Source: Marsupella aquatica (lineage: Eukaryota; Marchantiophyta). From it: 64,000 nucleotides of DNA. Numbering within the stretch: the stretch's first letter is position 1; each line of letters opens with the position of its first letter. The DNA is taken from positions 14,880,001 to 14,944,000 of the forward strand of contig OZ316893.1 of NCBI GenBank assembly GCA_973895155.1, in the 5' to 3' direction. A model generated the notes under the pieces. That model did no database searches and had not been told where the DNA came from. It worked only from the letters and a program-made list of their open reading frames with translations. Below, piece after piece: positions 47,270 to 59,150 of the stretch. The position numbers and the translations under genes were made by a program.

Positions 47270-48750
47270 GTTCTCAAAACCTGTGTGACCCAATCCGGGC
47301 TTCTTCTGAGCACAGAAGCATCCTGTGGACGGCGTAGGTTTGTAGATCGACCCGTCATAGAAACCTTTTACACACTCTTTGATAATCTGTAAGCTCACTG
47401 CCTGCTGGCACATTGCCTACGATTTTCAAGCCTCATTTGCAACCTTAATCGCCTGTCCTCCGCCACTTTGATTTATATCCACCGCTGGCTGAAAGGCCTC
47501 ACACACTTTCCCTTGTCCAGGATGAAGTTCTGAAAGCAGGCAAAGAGATCGACAATTACTTCCACTTCTCGCCGCCAATCAGAAGTAATACCAGGTGTCG
47601 GTGAGCTCAGCTTCATGGACTGTTTCACACCTGATGAGACAAAGTTAACAAACGCTAGTTAGCCATAGAAAACGAATAGGCGCGCAACGTATACCGACTT
47701 GACTCCAAGCGGTGACGAGCAGACCGCAGGTGTCATTGAAGGGGTTGGAGGCCGACGGGGTCAGCAACAATAATCTCCAGGACCCCGCACAGTTCCGAAA
47801 GCCGGAGGAAGTCCCTAAGTGTCTGCGTGATTGTGTTTGTTTGTTTGTCGAGGTTCGAATTTTTGCATAATGTGAAATGCAAGACATCCGTGAGGTCGAA
47901 TAGAGGCACTAAAAGCAGGCGACCGGATAATTACTTCATACCCAACTAAACGACTTACAGGAAGCGAGGAAGCCGGCTGGACTATTCGTCACATCACATC
48001 CAAAAATTGCAGGCATTTCAGCCGAGCTTCCATTCACCTTTTCCACGGCTTAAGGCCACCTGAACGACAAGTAGTCAGGGGCAATGACGGTGAACCATGG
48101 AGTGTCATCTAGTGATTTCGAAGGACCACATGCCAACGAGTCTTTATCTAGAATTGTAAGCACTGCCACTGTCTGCACGACATTAACAGTTAAAATTTCT
48201 GAAAAGCTCGGATTAGAGCTGCACAACGCTTCTCCACTGAAAATGTGCACCGCTGGACCAATAAGTCGTCGGGAAGAATGAAAGGATCTACAAGCCCCCT
48301 TTACTAGCATTCTACGTAGAAACGATGAAGTCGTTCTGGTTTCCTGTAGTAAACAACTCATTCCCAAAACGACCACCTTACAAAATCACTCAAATTCCTT
48401 CATTACAAGTCGAAAGACCATTTGAGAGCAAACGATAAAGCAACGCTAGAGCTACAACTCTCTGCGTCGCAATCATAGCCATTGATACTAACAAAGAAAC
48501 ACCGCCACATCAAACCAAAACAAACTAATTCAACGTCTGCGATTAGACCACTAAATCAACCAGATCATTCGCGATAATGAAGAAAGCGACGCACCTTGCC
48601 AAAACTGCACCCTCGCTGTGCATCAACGTCGCGGCTCCAACAACATACGAGCCGTCCACTGCTCGCAACTTCGGTCCTTTCAGCGAGCCGTAAACCTCGA
48701 AAATCACTACGATCCTTGCCTAGCTTGATCAAGCACGTACCGCGATATTG
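47270..48750 (-). promoter_or_regulatory. Leader and upstream region of the CTR1-like gene
   Basis: The region probably holds 5' UTR sequence and perhaps a leader intron. A minus-strand frame of 108 residues at 48050-48376 is not recognisable, and I do not call it a gene. No certain promoter element. Confidence 0.35.
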
Positions 48751-48912
48751 CTCCGTTCTCTTCTCTCCTTTCTACTCCGTGTCAAAGTCATGCCATGCTC
48801 CCTGGCTCCTCCTCTTATGCGAACCGTCCATTCTCACTTCTCTCCTCCTTTCTACACCGTGTCAAACCATTCATGCCATGCTCCCTGCCTCCTCCTCTTG
48901 TGCAAAACGCTC
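48751..48912. repeat. Tandem duplication, unit about 80 bp
   Basis: Two adjacent copies share TTCTCTCCTTTCTAC, CCGTGTCAAA, TCATGCCATGCTCCCTG and CTCCTCCTCTTTGCGAA-like blocks in order. It lies upstream of the kinase gene. Confidence 0.8.
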
Positions 48913-49011
48913 CCACATGATACTCGTTCTTCGCGTCCAAGTTCTCATCTCTTCGTTTCTCTCCGTCTCATCATCTTTTCGCTCGACTACTTCCCTTGCG
49001 TCGCACCCCCT

Positions 49012-49229
49012 AGTAAGCTTGCCTTCGGCTCTCGCCTCATCGCGTAAAACTTGACTACTTCGCTTGCTTCGCAACTCCTAGTAAAGCTTGCCTTCGGCTC
49101 TCTCCTCCTCGAGTAAAACGAAGACGGAGCGCTCAGTCGAGTGCTAAACTTTGCAACTCATAACAAGCTCGCCTTCGGCTCTCTCCTCGTCGACTGGAAC
49201 GAAGACGGAGCGCTCAGTCGAGTTCTAAC
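49012..49229. repeat. Three tandem copies of a 65-75 bp unit
   Basis: Each copy has CTAGTAA-GCTTGCC, TTCGGCTCTC and CTCC(T/A)CG. Copies 2 and 3 share the exact stretch GAAGACGGAGCGCTCAGTCG followed by AG. Just after, at 49267-49350, TTTGCTTGGACTTCCTCGG also occurs twice. Confidence 0.85.
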
Positions 49230-49359
49230 GATGCACGGGAGGGGCAACGATGAGCGGTGAGCAGCGCCTTTGCTTTTGCTTGGACTTCCTCGGCGGCAAC
49301 AATGAGAGTTGAGTCGCGCGTTGCCTTTGCTTTCCTTTGCTTGGACTTCCTCGGAGACT

Positions 49360-49660
49360 GTGTAGCCGGAGGAAGGGCAGGGAGGGGAAGCCGGGAAGGG
49401 CAGAGGGAAGGGGACCAGAAGGGAAGGGACGGGAAGGGACGGGACGGGAAGGGGAGGAAAGGTACGCTCACACCGGCGGTGGGCCCGGGCGGGAGAGGGG
49501 GAGGACGAGGAGGAAGGGGTTGGAGGCGCAAGTGGGCGTTCCACTAACTACTACTAACTCAAGCAGTACGGAGAGGCTGGTTGGGAAGCGACCCCGGGAC
49601 GGACCGCCGGGCCGTGTGGGAGAGACGGGAGGGACCAAGGGAGGGTGGAGGAAGGACGAC
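49360..49660. other. Strongly purine/GGGA-rich stretch
   Basis: Repeated GGGAAGGGAC and GGGAGG units on the plus strand give long chance open frames of Gly/Arg or Pro/Ser bias. These are not genes. The run of G triplets could form G-quadruplexes. Confidence 0.5.
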
Positions 49661-49839
49661 GTACAGTACTGTATAGTACAGTATAACTTTTACAGTAGTA
49701 CAGTCGGTTTAGGTTCACAGAACAAGTACAGTAGGTGAAAACTAGGAGAAAACTATACATACGGTATTCACCACGTTCCTCGCACCTGAGAGCGCTATGC
49801 CATGCCCTGCCCATTCCCTACCTATCCAATCTGACAAGA

Positions 49840-52800
49840 CTGCCAGATGCCCAGATTAGAGATTAGACACAACAGTTTTTCGTAAACTGGTCAATCAGGA
49901 GTTCACGCACATTCTGAACTAGCCCCATTACCCGTTCAAGAATACACATGAACTAGCCCCACGCACATTCACAAACAACCCATGACCCTTTCTAAATAGA
50001 TATGAAGACAAATTTTGCACAATAATATTTATAGGCTATTTTTTATCATTTTTGCCTCATCAATATTATTTCTATGCTATTTTGGGTAGTCTTTGCCCCA
50101 TCCCTGTTTTTTGTTTTTTGGTTTTGTCTTTATTTAGAGTCAATGTCACTGTTTCCAACCTCGTTTAAATTTTGACCTTATTATTTTAAAACTCAATTTT
50201 GTCTCTATTGTGGTTAGGGTCTTGAAGTTTTTGTGAGGAGCACTACTGGGAGACTTTCCCATGATGAACTCTCATTATCTATGATATAAGGCCATGATCC
50301 TGTTTGTGGTAACCCAAAATTGTGTCGAGATAGCAGTCCATCTGCAATTCACGTGTGATAAGAGTGGCACTGGATGCAATTGTGGATACTTTTGTGATTG
50401 AAGACAAAACTAGTATTGTCTTGCATTTTCTAGGGCTTAGGTTGTCAATCCTCTGAATTTTAGAGGTAGTAAAACTGGGCTGCTATCTCCATATGTTCAT
50501 CGCTCCTTTGTTTAAAATCTTCATCAGTGCATATCCATGAACATGATTTGGATCATCGTCTATGAGGAAAATTTAACAATGAACATTTGAAGTCATTTAC
50601 ACATAAGGTATTTGTGACATCATTTTTAAAAATTCTAGATAATCTTAGTCTCAGCCAGTCCTAAAGCAAGCCGTAGATAGTGTGGTCAAGTCGCTTGCAC
50701 CCATTGACATGTTCAGGTACACTGTGAGTGCAATACAACATTATATCATGAATTGTGTTCACATTCTCATATGCCATAGTACCATTCGTGAGATCCTCTG
50801 GTGGTAACCCCTCCAACAAGATACTAGAGACTCTCTTTTACATAAGGTATATTAAGCATATACTTACCCCCTTCCAAGGAAGCATATATTTACCCCCAGT
50901 ATACCTATATGTAAAACACAGTCTCCAGTATCTTGTTGGAGGGGTTACGACCAGAGGATCTCAAGACGGTCTCCCTGTGAGCATTTTTATATTCCTTTAA
51001 TGCAATATACCCCAGATGACCAGACAATTGAACCAGAGTGGCTTTGTGTAAGAGTAGGTAAGGTACGCTTGCATCAAACAAACGAGAATTTCGGCCATTT
51101 TGGTTTAGATTTTCATCATAAAATTCTGTGAGGAAATTTCATTACATTAATTCTCAATGTGTTAATGGAATATTTGGGCTTTAGTTTTTCTAAGTCTCCT
51201 CCTCTAGCTGCCTTGCAGGTGCAAAACTACAAGTCATTTTAGTACTCATAATCACCAAGTTATGGGCCCCAAATTCCCATGGACCACAAAATGTGGTAGA
51301 GAGGAGCAGTGTGTCCAACATGGTGGTGCATCTTGGCTTTGTTTACAAGAATGTACGAGAAAAAAATGCTGCTGCCAAAAGGGTACTGCTTTTATTACTT
51401 TCTTGTTTTCTGTGGTATTTTAATATTTTTAATAGACTGGAACCAAACCCGCGCCACCAGGGTCCAATACTGTTTTTGGTTGCTCATTGGTGTACATAAA
51501 GAAACTCTCTTGGTGTTGGAAAGGGTGTCATCATCTCCAATCTCCAATTTTTAATAATTTGTGACATAAAAACTGAAATATCTTTAGCTAAAAGGTTAAT
51601 CCGTAGCTCTCATCATAGGGTGCACAATGGGCTTGAGTTACACAAAAGGTGATAGGTGCTCCACTTTTTGTGGTGAGACACTATTCACTACATGACATGA
51701 ATGAGGAGTAGTAAGAGGTGTAGTGATGGAGAAAATGAGGCGGGTGCGTTTAAGGGTTGCAGTGACTTGGTTATATATCAGATTGCAAAATAACATTAAT
51801 TATCAAATAGGGAGACACGAGAAAATGGGGGAGAAGACAGAGGTCAGAGGGAAAACGGGTAACGTAAAAGTCTTTAAAAAATAAAGCCCAACTGTACAGC
51901 AAAGAGACAAGTCTGACAAAGCTCTTGAGTAAAGTCCACAGGAGGGTATTGGAGAAGAGTATGTCTACAGCCTGACACCAACATGACACGAACATCCTCC
52001 ACCTTCTAGGAGATACTTTTTGTCACGTTGGTGCTTGTGCTGTAGTCCCATGTTACAACCCAAGTAGCTACAAACAGTGTGGAATGCACCACCGAACCAA
52101 TGTGACGCCGACGTAAACCATAAAAGTTAAGCCCCTGCTGTTGACAGGCACCGGAAGCAACGCAATTATTACGATACCCAACCCTCTAGCATTGCGTCAC
52201 ATGTGACCCTTGGCCTGGGAAGGACCACGACATTGATAATTCTACCCTAATTCTTCCAAGGTACCAACACTTATGCTTGGTATAGTTCAACGTTAATTGG
52301 GGTGGTGATGTGAACGCTGGTCCCAACATGCATAAAGTAGCAGGGGACTACTCTCTCCTGCCAAGCTTCATTGAGAATTGTCCAAGATAATTGTTACACT
52401 GTCCAAAAAATATCCCAGTAGCTTGACATGATATTATCTAAAATATTATTGATGAATGGTTTCCTGAATTTTAGAAGATCTTATCAGTTACTTCAATAAT
52501 TTGATTACAAATGGAGGTTTGGACTAAGGAACATTGTGTGACCACCCCAACCTCAATGGTAGTGACATGTAGTTCATCACCATACCCATTATAAACTGAA
52601 ATTGAGATTAACCACATATAAGTTGAGGTTGCCCTCAACCCATAGTGCACTCGGGAGTGCACTCATGGCAGCTCACTCCACCATTCTGATGTGGCTCATA
52701 TCTCCTGTTGATTTGAATCTTTACCGCCTAGTCACCCCATTGGCTTTGGCCGGATGCTTTACGAGACCCACTTGCACAACATTTCATCAAGTATGCCAGC

Positions 52801-53467
52801 TTTTTTATTCCGCCATACAAGTCTCTGGAAAGTCATTTATGGCTTTCAAATTGTCTGGTGACCTTTTGCTGCCCCTGAAAATGAAATTTATCACTGTTCC
52901 TTTAAATCACAAAAGATTAGTTTGAACCCCACTTTTGGGTGGTATTTTGTAAAGCACAGTGTGCCTACAGAAGATTTCAGACCCTGGACCTCCACCTCCC
53001 CACACAATTGGTCCACGGCAACACCTATAGTTTGTTGGATGAAAATAGAGGTCACATTCCTAGTATTTATCTTTACTAGCCTTGGCTACCCTTCTTTGAA
53101 CGTGAGTAGAGGAGAGTACAATAAAATGTAACAAAATATATTCACTATTCTCATTCTTGAAATATATTAATGAAATAAAAAATGATAATTCATTTATATA
53201 TATGCACATCTTCTTTACATGCACACTTTGGTGGGGCTCTAGAGTCATTGTTGAGAGGATTCGCTTTAGAAGCCTACATGCCTGACTCTAGCTTGCCCTT
53301 GGCACTTATAAGTACTATATCATAGGGCACTATTGTGACAACAACCAACAGGCAGCAGGTGAGGATAACCTGACAATGCCCTAAAAAACCTTATGGGGAT
53401 TTGTGGCCCCAAATGGTGATTTAGCTTAATTCCCTGGATCTCAAGTTTGGTTGTGGGTTTGGCTTCA
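49840..53467. other. AT-rich intergenic DNA, no gene seen
   Basis: Apart from the inverted repeat at 50789-50963 nothing recognisable was found. Open frames are short and of chance type. Confidence 0.4.
50789..50963. repeat. Imperfect inverted repeat, arms about 62 bp
   Basis: TGAGATCCTCTGG...AACCCCTCCAACAAGATACT at 50789-50850 pairs with AGTATCTTGTTGGAGGGGTT...CCAGAGGATCTCA ending at 50963, with an inner AT-rich spacer of about 48 bp. It could be a small foldback element or hairpin source. Confidence 0.85.
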
Positions 53468-53909
53468 TTAGAGCATCTCCAACGGTTGCTGGGTCCGCTA
53501 CACTAACGCTATCTTAACCAAACCCCGTAAGACAGAGGGAAAAAACCAAGCCCAACGGGTTGCCGCTAACGCTATCGCACATCCCGCATACGGGGTTTCA
53601 GCTTACGCAAACGCTAAAGTTTGCCTCGCATAGTGCATTGACTGTATAATTTGGCCCTCGACGGGGTTTATCCAGATCACGATCTGACGGTCGTGGCAAG
53701 GCTGTGCTCCGTGTGGGAAGGAGGTCATCCGCGCGAAACTCCCGAAATGCAAACTGAAGCGTTTCCCGCTTCGACTCGAGATTCCACTCTACAACATTGG
53801 AATTGGGGATGGCAGATACACGTTTTCCAAGCGTGCGTTCTGAAACTTCAAGTGTTGATTGGGTAGGTTTCCTGTGCTCCCTCTGGCAATTTTTCAGGCA
53901 TCTCCCAAC

Positions 53910-55070
53910 ATGGCTCCAGTGGATGTGTCTGCCAAGGGCAAGGGCAAGAAACAGGCCAATTTCTCAAACATTGAGATTGAGCAAATTGCGCGATCGTGGC
54001 TTGCATGCAGCAATTGCTCAGTTGTGGGAGCCCAACAGAAGTCTGATGTGTACTGGACCAAGATTGAGGCCCATTTCACGAAAGCCATGTCTGAATTCAG
54101 GAGGAAGTTCCCAGGTGTCGTGGAGAACGTCCCAAGGTCGATTCACTCATTGGGATCGAAATGGAGCGAGATCAACCAGGATTGTGCAAAGTTTACCGGA
54201 GCCATGTCAACAATCATTGAGCTGAATGAGTCTGGCACAAACGAAGAGGAGCAAATGGAGAAGGCGAAGGCACTTTACCAGCAAACTCACAAGAAGGGCC
54301 TGGAGTTTACTATGGATGGCGCCTGGAAAATCCTGAAGGATTCTCCAAAGTGGCAGGTTGCAGCACGATTGAACGACAAGCATCTCGAGCAAGCCTCCAA
54401 GCGAAAGAAGGCCAAAAATTCCTGAGATGCAGAAAGCGAAGCAATCGATTTGGCCGATGGTGATAGCCCCACGAAAGAGAGTGCTACACCTGAGATGGTT
54501 ACCGATCGCCCGATTGGTAACAAAAAAGCTAAAGAGTTGGCTGCATTGGAGAGAAAGGCGTTGAAGAACAAGAGCTCATTGGCAGAATCGACGTCTACAA
54601 TTGCAGCTGCATTAAATCGGAGAGCTCGAGCCATGGAGAATGTGTATGAAATCCAATTGTTTTCAGTGAACATGGGAAACCTTGATGAGCAGGCACAAAA
54701 AATTTTGAGAAAGAAGAGGGAGGTGGCAGAGCTGCAGCTCATGAAGCAACTCAAATCAGTGGAACCCTTCAGGAAGGGATCTGTGTCCCTCACCAAGACA
54801 ATGCAAGACCAAGAGAATGTGCCACCATTTCGAACACATAGAGAGGGCAGTACCAATCAATTCCATGGCGATGAAGGGGAGGACGGGGAAGAAGATGGTG
54901 AAGATGTTGAAGACCTGGAAGACTCACCTCCGGTTGGAGAGGACGCCCACAATTCGGTTGGTGGTGAAAGCAAAACGCCCGTGCACAATGAAAATCAGCC
55001 ATGGATGGAGGCCTATCCGCAGACCTCCATCCAGTACCAAGACGTTACCAATTTATACAGCTTCATGTAG
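53910..55070 (+). pseudogene. PIF/Harbinger accessory DNA-binding protein (SANT/NAM-associated), one in-frame stop
   Basis: This accessory protein normally binds the transposon ends and helps bring the transposase to the nucleus. The frame runs 386 codons from MAPVDVSAKGKGK with one internal TGA at 54423-54425. Residues about 18-115 form the trihelix/SANT-like region (FSNIEIEQIARSWLACSNC, SIHSLGSKWSEINQDCAKF). Further on are MDGAWKILKDSPKW and a NAM-associated C-terminal half rich in charged helices (RPIGNKKAKELAALERKAL), with an acidic tail. The TGA sits where a CGA (Arg) codon would keep the protein whole. An ATG at 53859 also opens the frame, but 53910 is the more natural start. Confidence 0.85.
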
Positions 55071-55382
55071 TTCTACCAGACAATCAAATAGCAAGCAATG
55101 TCAGGGCATTGAATACAGTGACTCATGCGGGCAATGTACATGATTGAATTCAGGAATACAGACTGCCATTTTTATATTGCATTGCAAATGTATCCACATT
55201 TCCTCCTATTTTGAAGAACCACATTGTGTCTACAAATTGCTAAGTGTTTGCAGCCATGATTGTCGCATCATAATTCTGTGTGCAATGGAGCTTATGGGCC
55301 AAACACTGCCGAGCTCTATCGATCCCTACGGTACTAAAAAACATGGCCAACTCCTTGCACATCATCTGCAGAGTATGAATCC

Positions 55383-55862
55383 TCAGGGAGATGGCCACTC
55401 CCATCTATAGCCACTGGAATCGAGTTCGCCATCCTCCGAGTCAGAAGACAAGTTGGAAGGATTGTCCCTCCAATCCTTCTCTCTCTCCTCCTCTTTCTCG
55501 AGCTCAAATCAAACAATAGCTCGTGCCTTCCTTCGAGCCTTGAACTTTGGTCTTGGGACAATTGGAATGTAGTACTCCTCTTGCAATGGCAGGGCTACAT
55601 TTGCTGGTACCTGTGGTGCCACTACCGGGGCCGGAGTCATAGCTCATGCTCGCACAGCGCTGCCCTCGCCAACAACGGGTGCCACTATGGGAAGGCTCGA
55701 CCGAACCTGGGATGAGCTGCCCTCCTCCACATGTTGTGAAGATGGTGTGGTAGCAGGAGCAACGTCTTCGGAATCGCTTGATGACAACATAATCACGTCT
55801 GCACCACTCGAGCTGGAGACATGCTTGCCATGTCTTTTAATCACAACCTTTGGCCTCACCAT
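55383..55862 (-). pseudogene. Third open frame in the Harbinger element, function unknown, two in-frame stops
   Basis: A minus-strand frame of 159 codons starts MVRPKVVIKRHGKHV and ends at TGA 55383-55385. It is interrupted by TGA at 55644-55646 and 55509-55511. The reading is low in complexity: Ser-rich acidic (LSSSDSEDVAPATTPSS), then Pro/Ala/Val-rich, then a basic stretch (RPKFKARRKARAIV) and a Glu/Arg/Asp-rich end. I recognise no domain. It could be a third element gene, or a coding-like remnant. The stops again are TGA in positions where CGA would restore an Arg codon. Confidence 0.45.
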
Positions 55863-56372
55863 AGTGCAGAAAATCGAGGATATAGGCCAAACAGCGTGCC
55901 TCAAGGAAATGGAGATGCTGAACTCAGAGAATCAAAGGAGATGGTGATGGACAAGCGCTATGGGTGGACCCTCAAGGAGACGGGAACCCACATTGGGATT
56001 CAGGAATACAGAGGTGCGTTGTCAAAGGCTTAAGAATCTGCCTCACAAGACTGTGTGAAGACGTGCATACCAAAGCTGTGTACGGTTGAACGTATTGTGT
56101 GGGTACTAGACGTTGTACACACACGAATTGCAATTAATTGTGTGGTTACCTTTCAGCATTGCTTGTGCGAGTCCAATGGCCACCACATGTGATAGGGAAA
56201 GAGAAGGGGAAGATTCCAACCTCAATTCCATACGCATTGATCGAACCGGGGCTTTGAATTCAGTTCCACAATTTAGGGTACATTGCTCAAACAAAGCTTT
56301 CTGAGAAAATAAAACGGTATCTTATCCAAGGACTCGTACCAGGCTGAACTCTATCAGTTGCTAATCACTAAA

Positions 56373-57692
56373 TCACTCCTCGTCTTCTTCACCTCTGATT
56401 TGCCACAAATGTTCTACCAGATCCTCCCTCAGTTGATGAGCTCTTTCAGCGTTGGCAATCAATTCCACATTGTGTGTCAGCCCTGCAAATGTCAGTGGAG
56501 GTCGTGGCCTGTGCTGCCACTGAGCCTCATTCCTCTCAAACAAATAATCTTGTGTCAACTCAAGTTCGTCTGCCTCATCCTCAATGATCATGTTGTGTAA
56601 AATCACTGTTGCTTTCCATATCAATTGCATCTGATCTTGACTCCACCATCGTGCAGGGTTCTTCACCATTGCAAACCGGGCTTGAAGCACACCAAAACAT
56701 CGCTCCACATCTTTCCGCACTGACTCTTGTCGCTTGGCATACCATTTCCTCTTCGCCCCTTGAGGATCGGCTATGGTTTTCATAAAGATGGTGTAGTCAG
56801 GGTAGATGCCATCGGCCAAGAGATAGAACATTTTGTACTCATGGCCGTTCACAGAAAACGTAACATTTGGAGCTACCCCATTCAACAAGTTTACCAAGAG
56901 TGGAGATCTATCAATGACATTGATATCATTATTAGATCCAGGAATACCAGCAAAGGCATGCCATATCCAGAGGTCTGAGGTTGCAATTGCTTCAAGGACA
57001 ATTGAATTTAAACCATCCTTGTCTCAAAATTGGCCTTGCTCTCCCACTGGGCAATTCTTCCATGTCCAGTGAGTGCAATCTAGGGACCCAAACATTCCTG
57101 GGAAGCCTCACTTTCGATTGATCTCCATGTGCCTTCGTACATCCTCCTCTGTAGGATGCCAAAGGTATTCGTCTCCAAAGCAATTCACAATAGCTTCCAC
57201 AAAGTGCTTAAAGGCAGATATGGCGGTAGACTCTCCAATCCTGACATATTCATCCACTGCATCCCCTGCTGAACCATAGCACATCATCCGCAAAGCTGCT
57301 GTCATTTTTTGGATGCTGCTGAGGCCTGGTTTCCCAACAGCATCGGGCCTCTGCACAAAGTAATGATCTTCAGGGAGAATCTTATTGTGAATGCGGATAA
57401 AGAGTTGCCTTCTCATCCGAAACCGCCTCCTGAACAAGTGAGGTGGAAATGCTGCAAACTGTGAGAAGTAATCTCCCCAAATTCGATCGTGGCCTGCAAC
57501 ATGATCACGAAATATGTTTGGGGAGCAGCCAATTGTCGAACCTCCGTGTGTTCGATTCAAGACATTGGACATCTATTCCAGCATGTCACTTTCTTCAAGC
57601 AGTTGGGTGATGTGATCAGCAAGGACATCTTCAATGTCATCATCAGACAATGCCCGATCAGCTGTCCATTGTTCGAATTGAGCACGTTCCAT
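56373..57692 (-). pseudogene. PIF/Harbinger DDE transposase with three in-frame stops
   Basis: The transposase cuts and rejoins the element ends through a DDE-type RNase H-like core. One uninterrupted reading phase of 440 codons from ATG 57692 contains an acidic N-terminus, GDYFSQFAAFPPHLFRRRFR, GSAGDAVDEYVRIGESTA (helix-turn-helix area), GFPGMFGSLDCTHWTWKNCP with the first Asp, AGIPGSNNDINVIDRSP, LLADGIYPDYTIFM with the second Asp, and KRQESVRKDVERCFGVLQAR with the Glu. So all catalytic positions are present. Stops are TAG at 57573-57575, TGA at 57108-57110 (just before GFPGM, where an Arg is usual) and TGA at 57024-57026 (in GQF*DKDG). No frameshift was seen. Confidence 0.9.
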
Positions 57693-58711
57693 ATGGAACA
57701 CAGAGAATGTCCAGAAGGATGAAAAAAATGAGAATTTGTGTTCGATCGTATAGAAAAGGATGATGCAGCGAGGGTGTCAATTTCCATTTGCAGGCGAGGC
57801 CTATCATATACACATTTTCCGATCAACAATTGCACATTGTTGAAATCCACTACGATTTTGTGCCAATGTATCAACCCACCCACGACTTTAAAAAAGTGTG
57901 CCATTGATTTCGTGGAGCAATATCAGCCGAAACTCTCGAGAGATGGACGGATTCAATTGCACAGACTTGCGCATTCAAGAGCAAAAGGCCAAGGCCAGGG
58001 CACAAAGGAGCGCAAATTTGTGAAATTGGATGTGAGAATTCATGGCAGCAAGAGGTCAACGGAAGTATGTCCAACGCGCAAGCTGGTGCAAGCTTGCGCA
58101 TTGCCTTCAGAGATAGAGTAGACACCCGGAATTTTTGGGAGCGAAAGCACCATAGATGACCACGTGCCTCACCAATAAAGTAACGCGTGTCCATGTCATA
58201 TAGCGCAGGGAAACTATCCCGTAACCAGTGGGGTTGCATTCTGACAAACCCCGTTAAGCATATAGCGCATCCCAATAATAGCTGGGCCATTGCGTTGTAT
58301 TAAAGGTATAGTGTAAAGACACCCTATCAGCGTTGGAGATGCTCTTAAGGCTTAGGACTGTCTTGCATGTGCAAAGTCCTATGTTTTTCAGCCCTCAAGT
58401 GAACCCCTGTCACTTCAAAATGCTACAACAGTAAGGCACCGTTGAAGGCATATTTTGTGGGGAAGCAAGGGCAAGAGCCAAAAAAATTCTGGCCTTTGAG
58501 GACCTGGACCTGACCTTCAAAAGAGAATACAACAACATTTCAGCGGGTACAACTGAATGGACGCTTCACACTTATTGCATTTTTTGATTCAATTTAGGTT
58601 GACACTTTTTACTTACATTTGTGAGCTGGTTAGGGCCGCTTTTTTAGTACTCTTGCACATCCAAGACAGCCCCCTTAGCACCCAAACATCACCCAGCACT
58701 TGATTCTGTGC

Positions 58712-59150
58712 GAAGACGGAACGAGGCCTCCACTTAGACCTCCGTATAGGGTCAGTAGGCATATGGAGACCCAGAATGAAACCCATATATGACAGATTAT
58801 AATAAGTTGATTTAAACCGCCACTGTCCACTTCCAAAATGTGGATCCACCACATTGCTTAATATAGCCTACACTTGAGCTCCGGGCATTCTCAACTGTTT
58901 CTCGAAGGTCACTTTTTGCCCCGGTCAGCTGTACACGTGTACCAGTGTCCAGCCTCATTTCACGGAGGGCGCAATTTCATGAACCCTAGGTGGGGCAAGT
59001 CCTCTAGCCCATGCTGCGCTATCCAGAGTAGTCAGTAGAGTCATCGTCACATCAACTTATTATAATCTGTCATATATGGGTTTCATTCTGGGTCTCCGTA
59101 TGCCTACTGACCCTATACGGAGGTCTAAGTGGAGGCCTCGTTCCGTCTTC
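58712..59150. repeat. Inverted repeat with 100-bp arms, nearly perfect
   Basis: 58712-58811 and 59051-59150 are reverse complements; I see one mismatch (CATATGG against CATACGG). The spacer is 239 bp. Neither arm is protein-like. No clear flanking duplication was found. It could be a foldback element or a young inverted duplication whose transcript would form long double-stranded RNA. Confidence 0.93.

Larger units (their letters stand above)
53471..58344. mobile_element. Full-length PIF/Harbinger transposon (4.87 kb), recently inactivated
   Basis: Terminal inverted repeats GAGCATCTCCAACG (53471-53484) and CGTTGGAGATGCTC (58331-58344) are perfect and are flanked by TTA at 53468-53470 and 58345-58347. 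Subterminal sequence also repeats in inverted form (TTAACC-AAACCCCGT near the left end, AACCCCGTTAAG near the right). It carries convergent genes: the accessory SANT/NAM-associated protein on plus (53910-55070) and the DDE transposase on minus (57692-56373), plus a third minus-strand frame (55862-55383). Every frame is broken only by stop codons that a single C-to-T change would produce, with no frameshift seen. The ends and length look complete, so it may still be mobilised by a partner elsewhere. Confidence 0.93.

Noticed and set aside
48050-48376. Minus-strand open frame of 108 residues upstream of the kinase gene
   Set aside because: No recognisable domain, no splice context, and it lies in the probable leader region.
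49158-49738. Overlapping open frames rich in Gly/Arg or Pro/Ser
   Set aside because: Explained by the GGGA-repeat composition on one strand.
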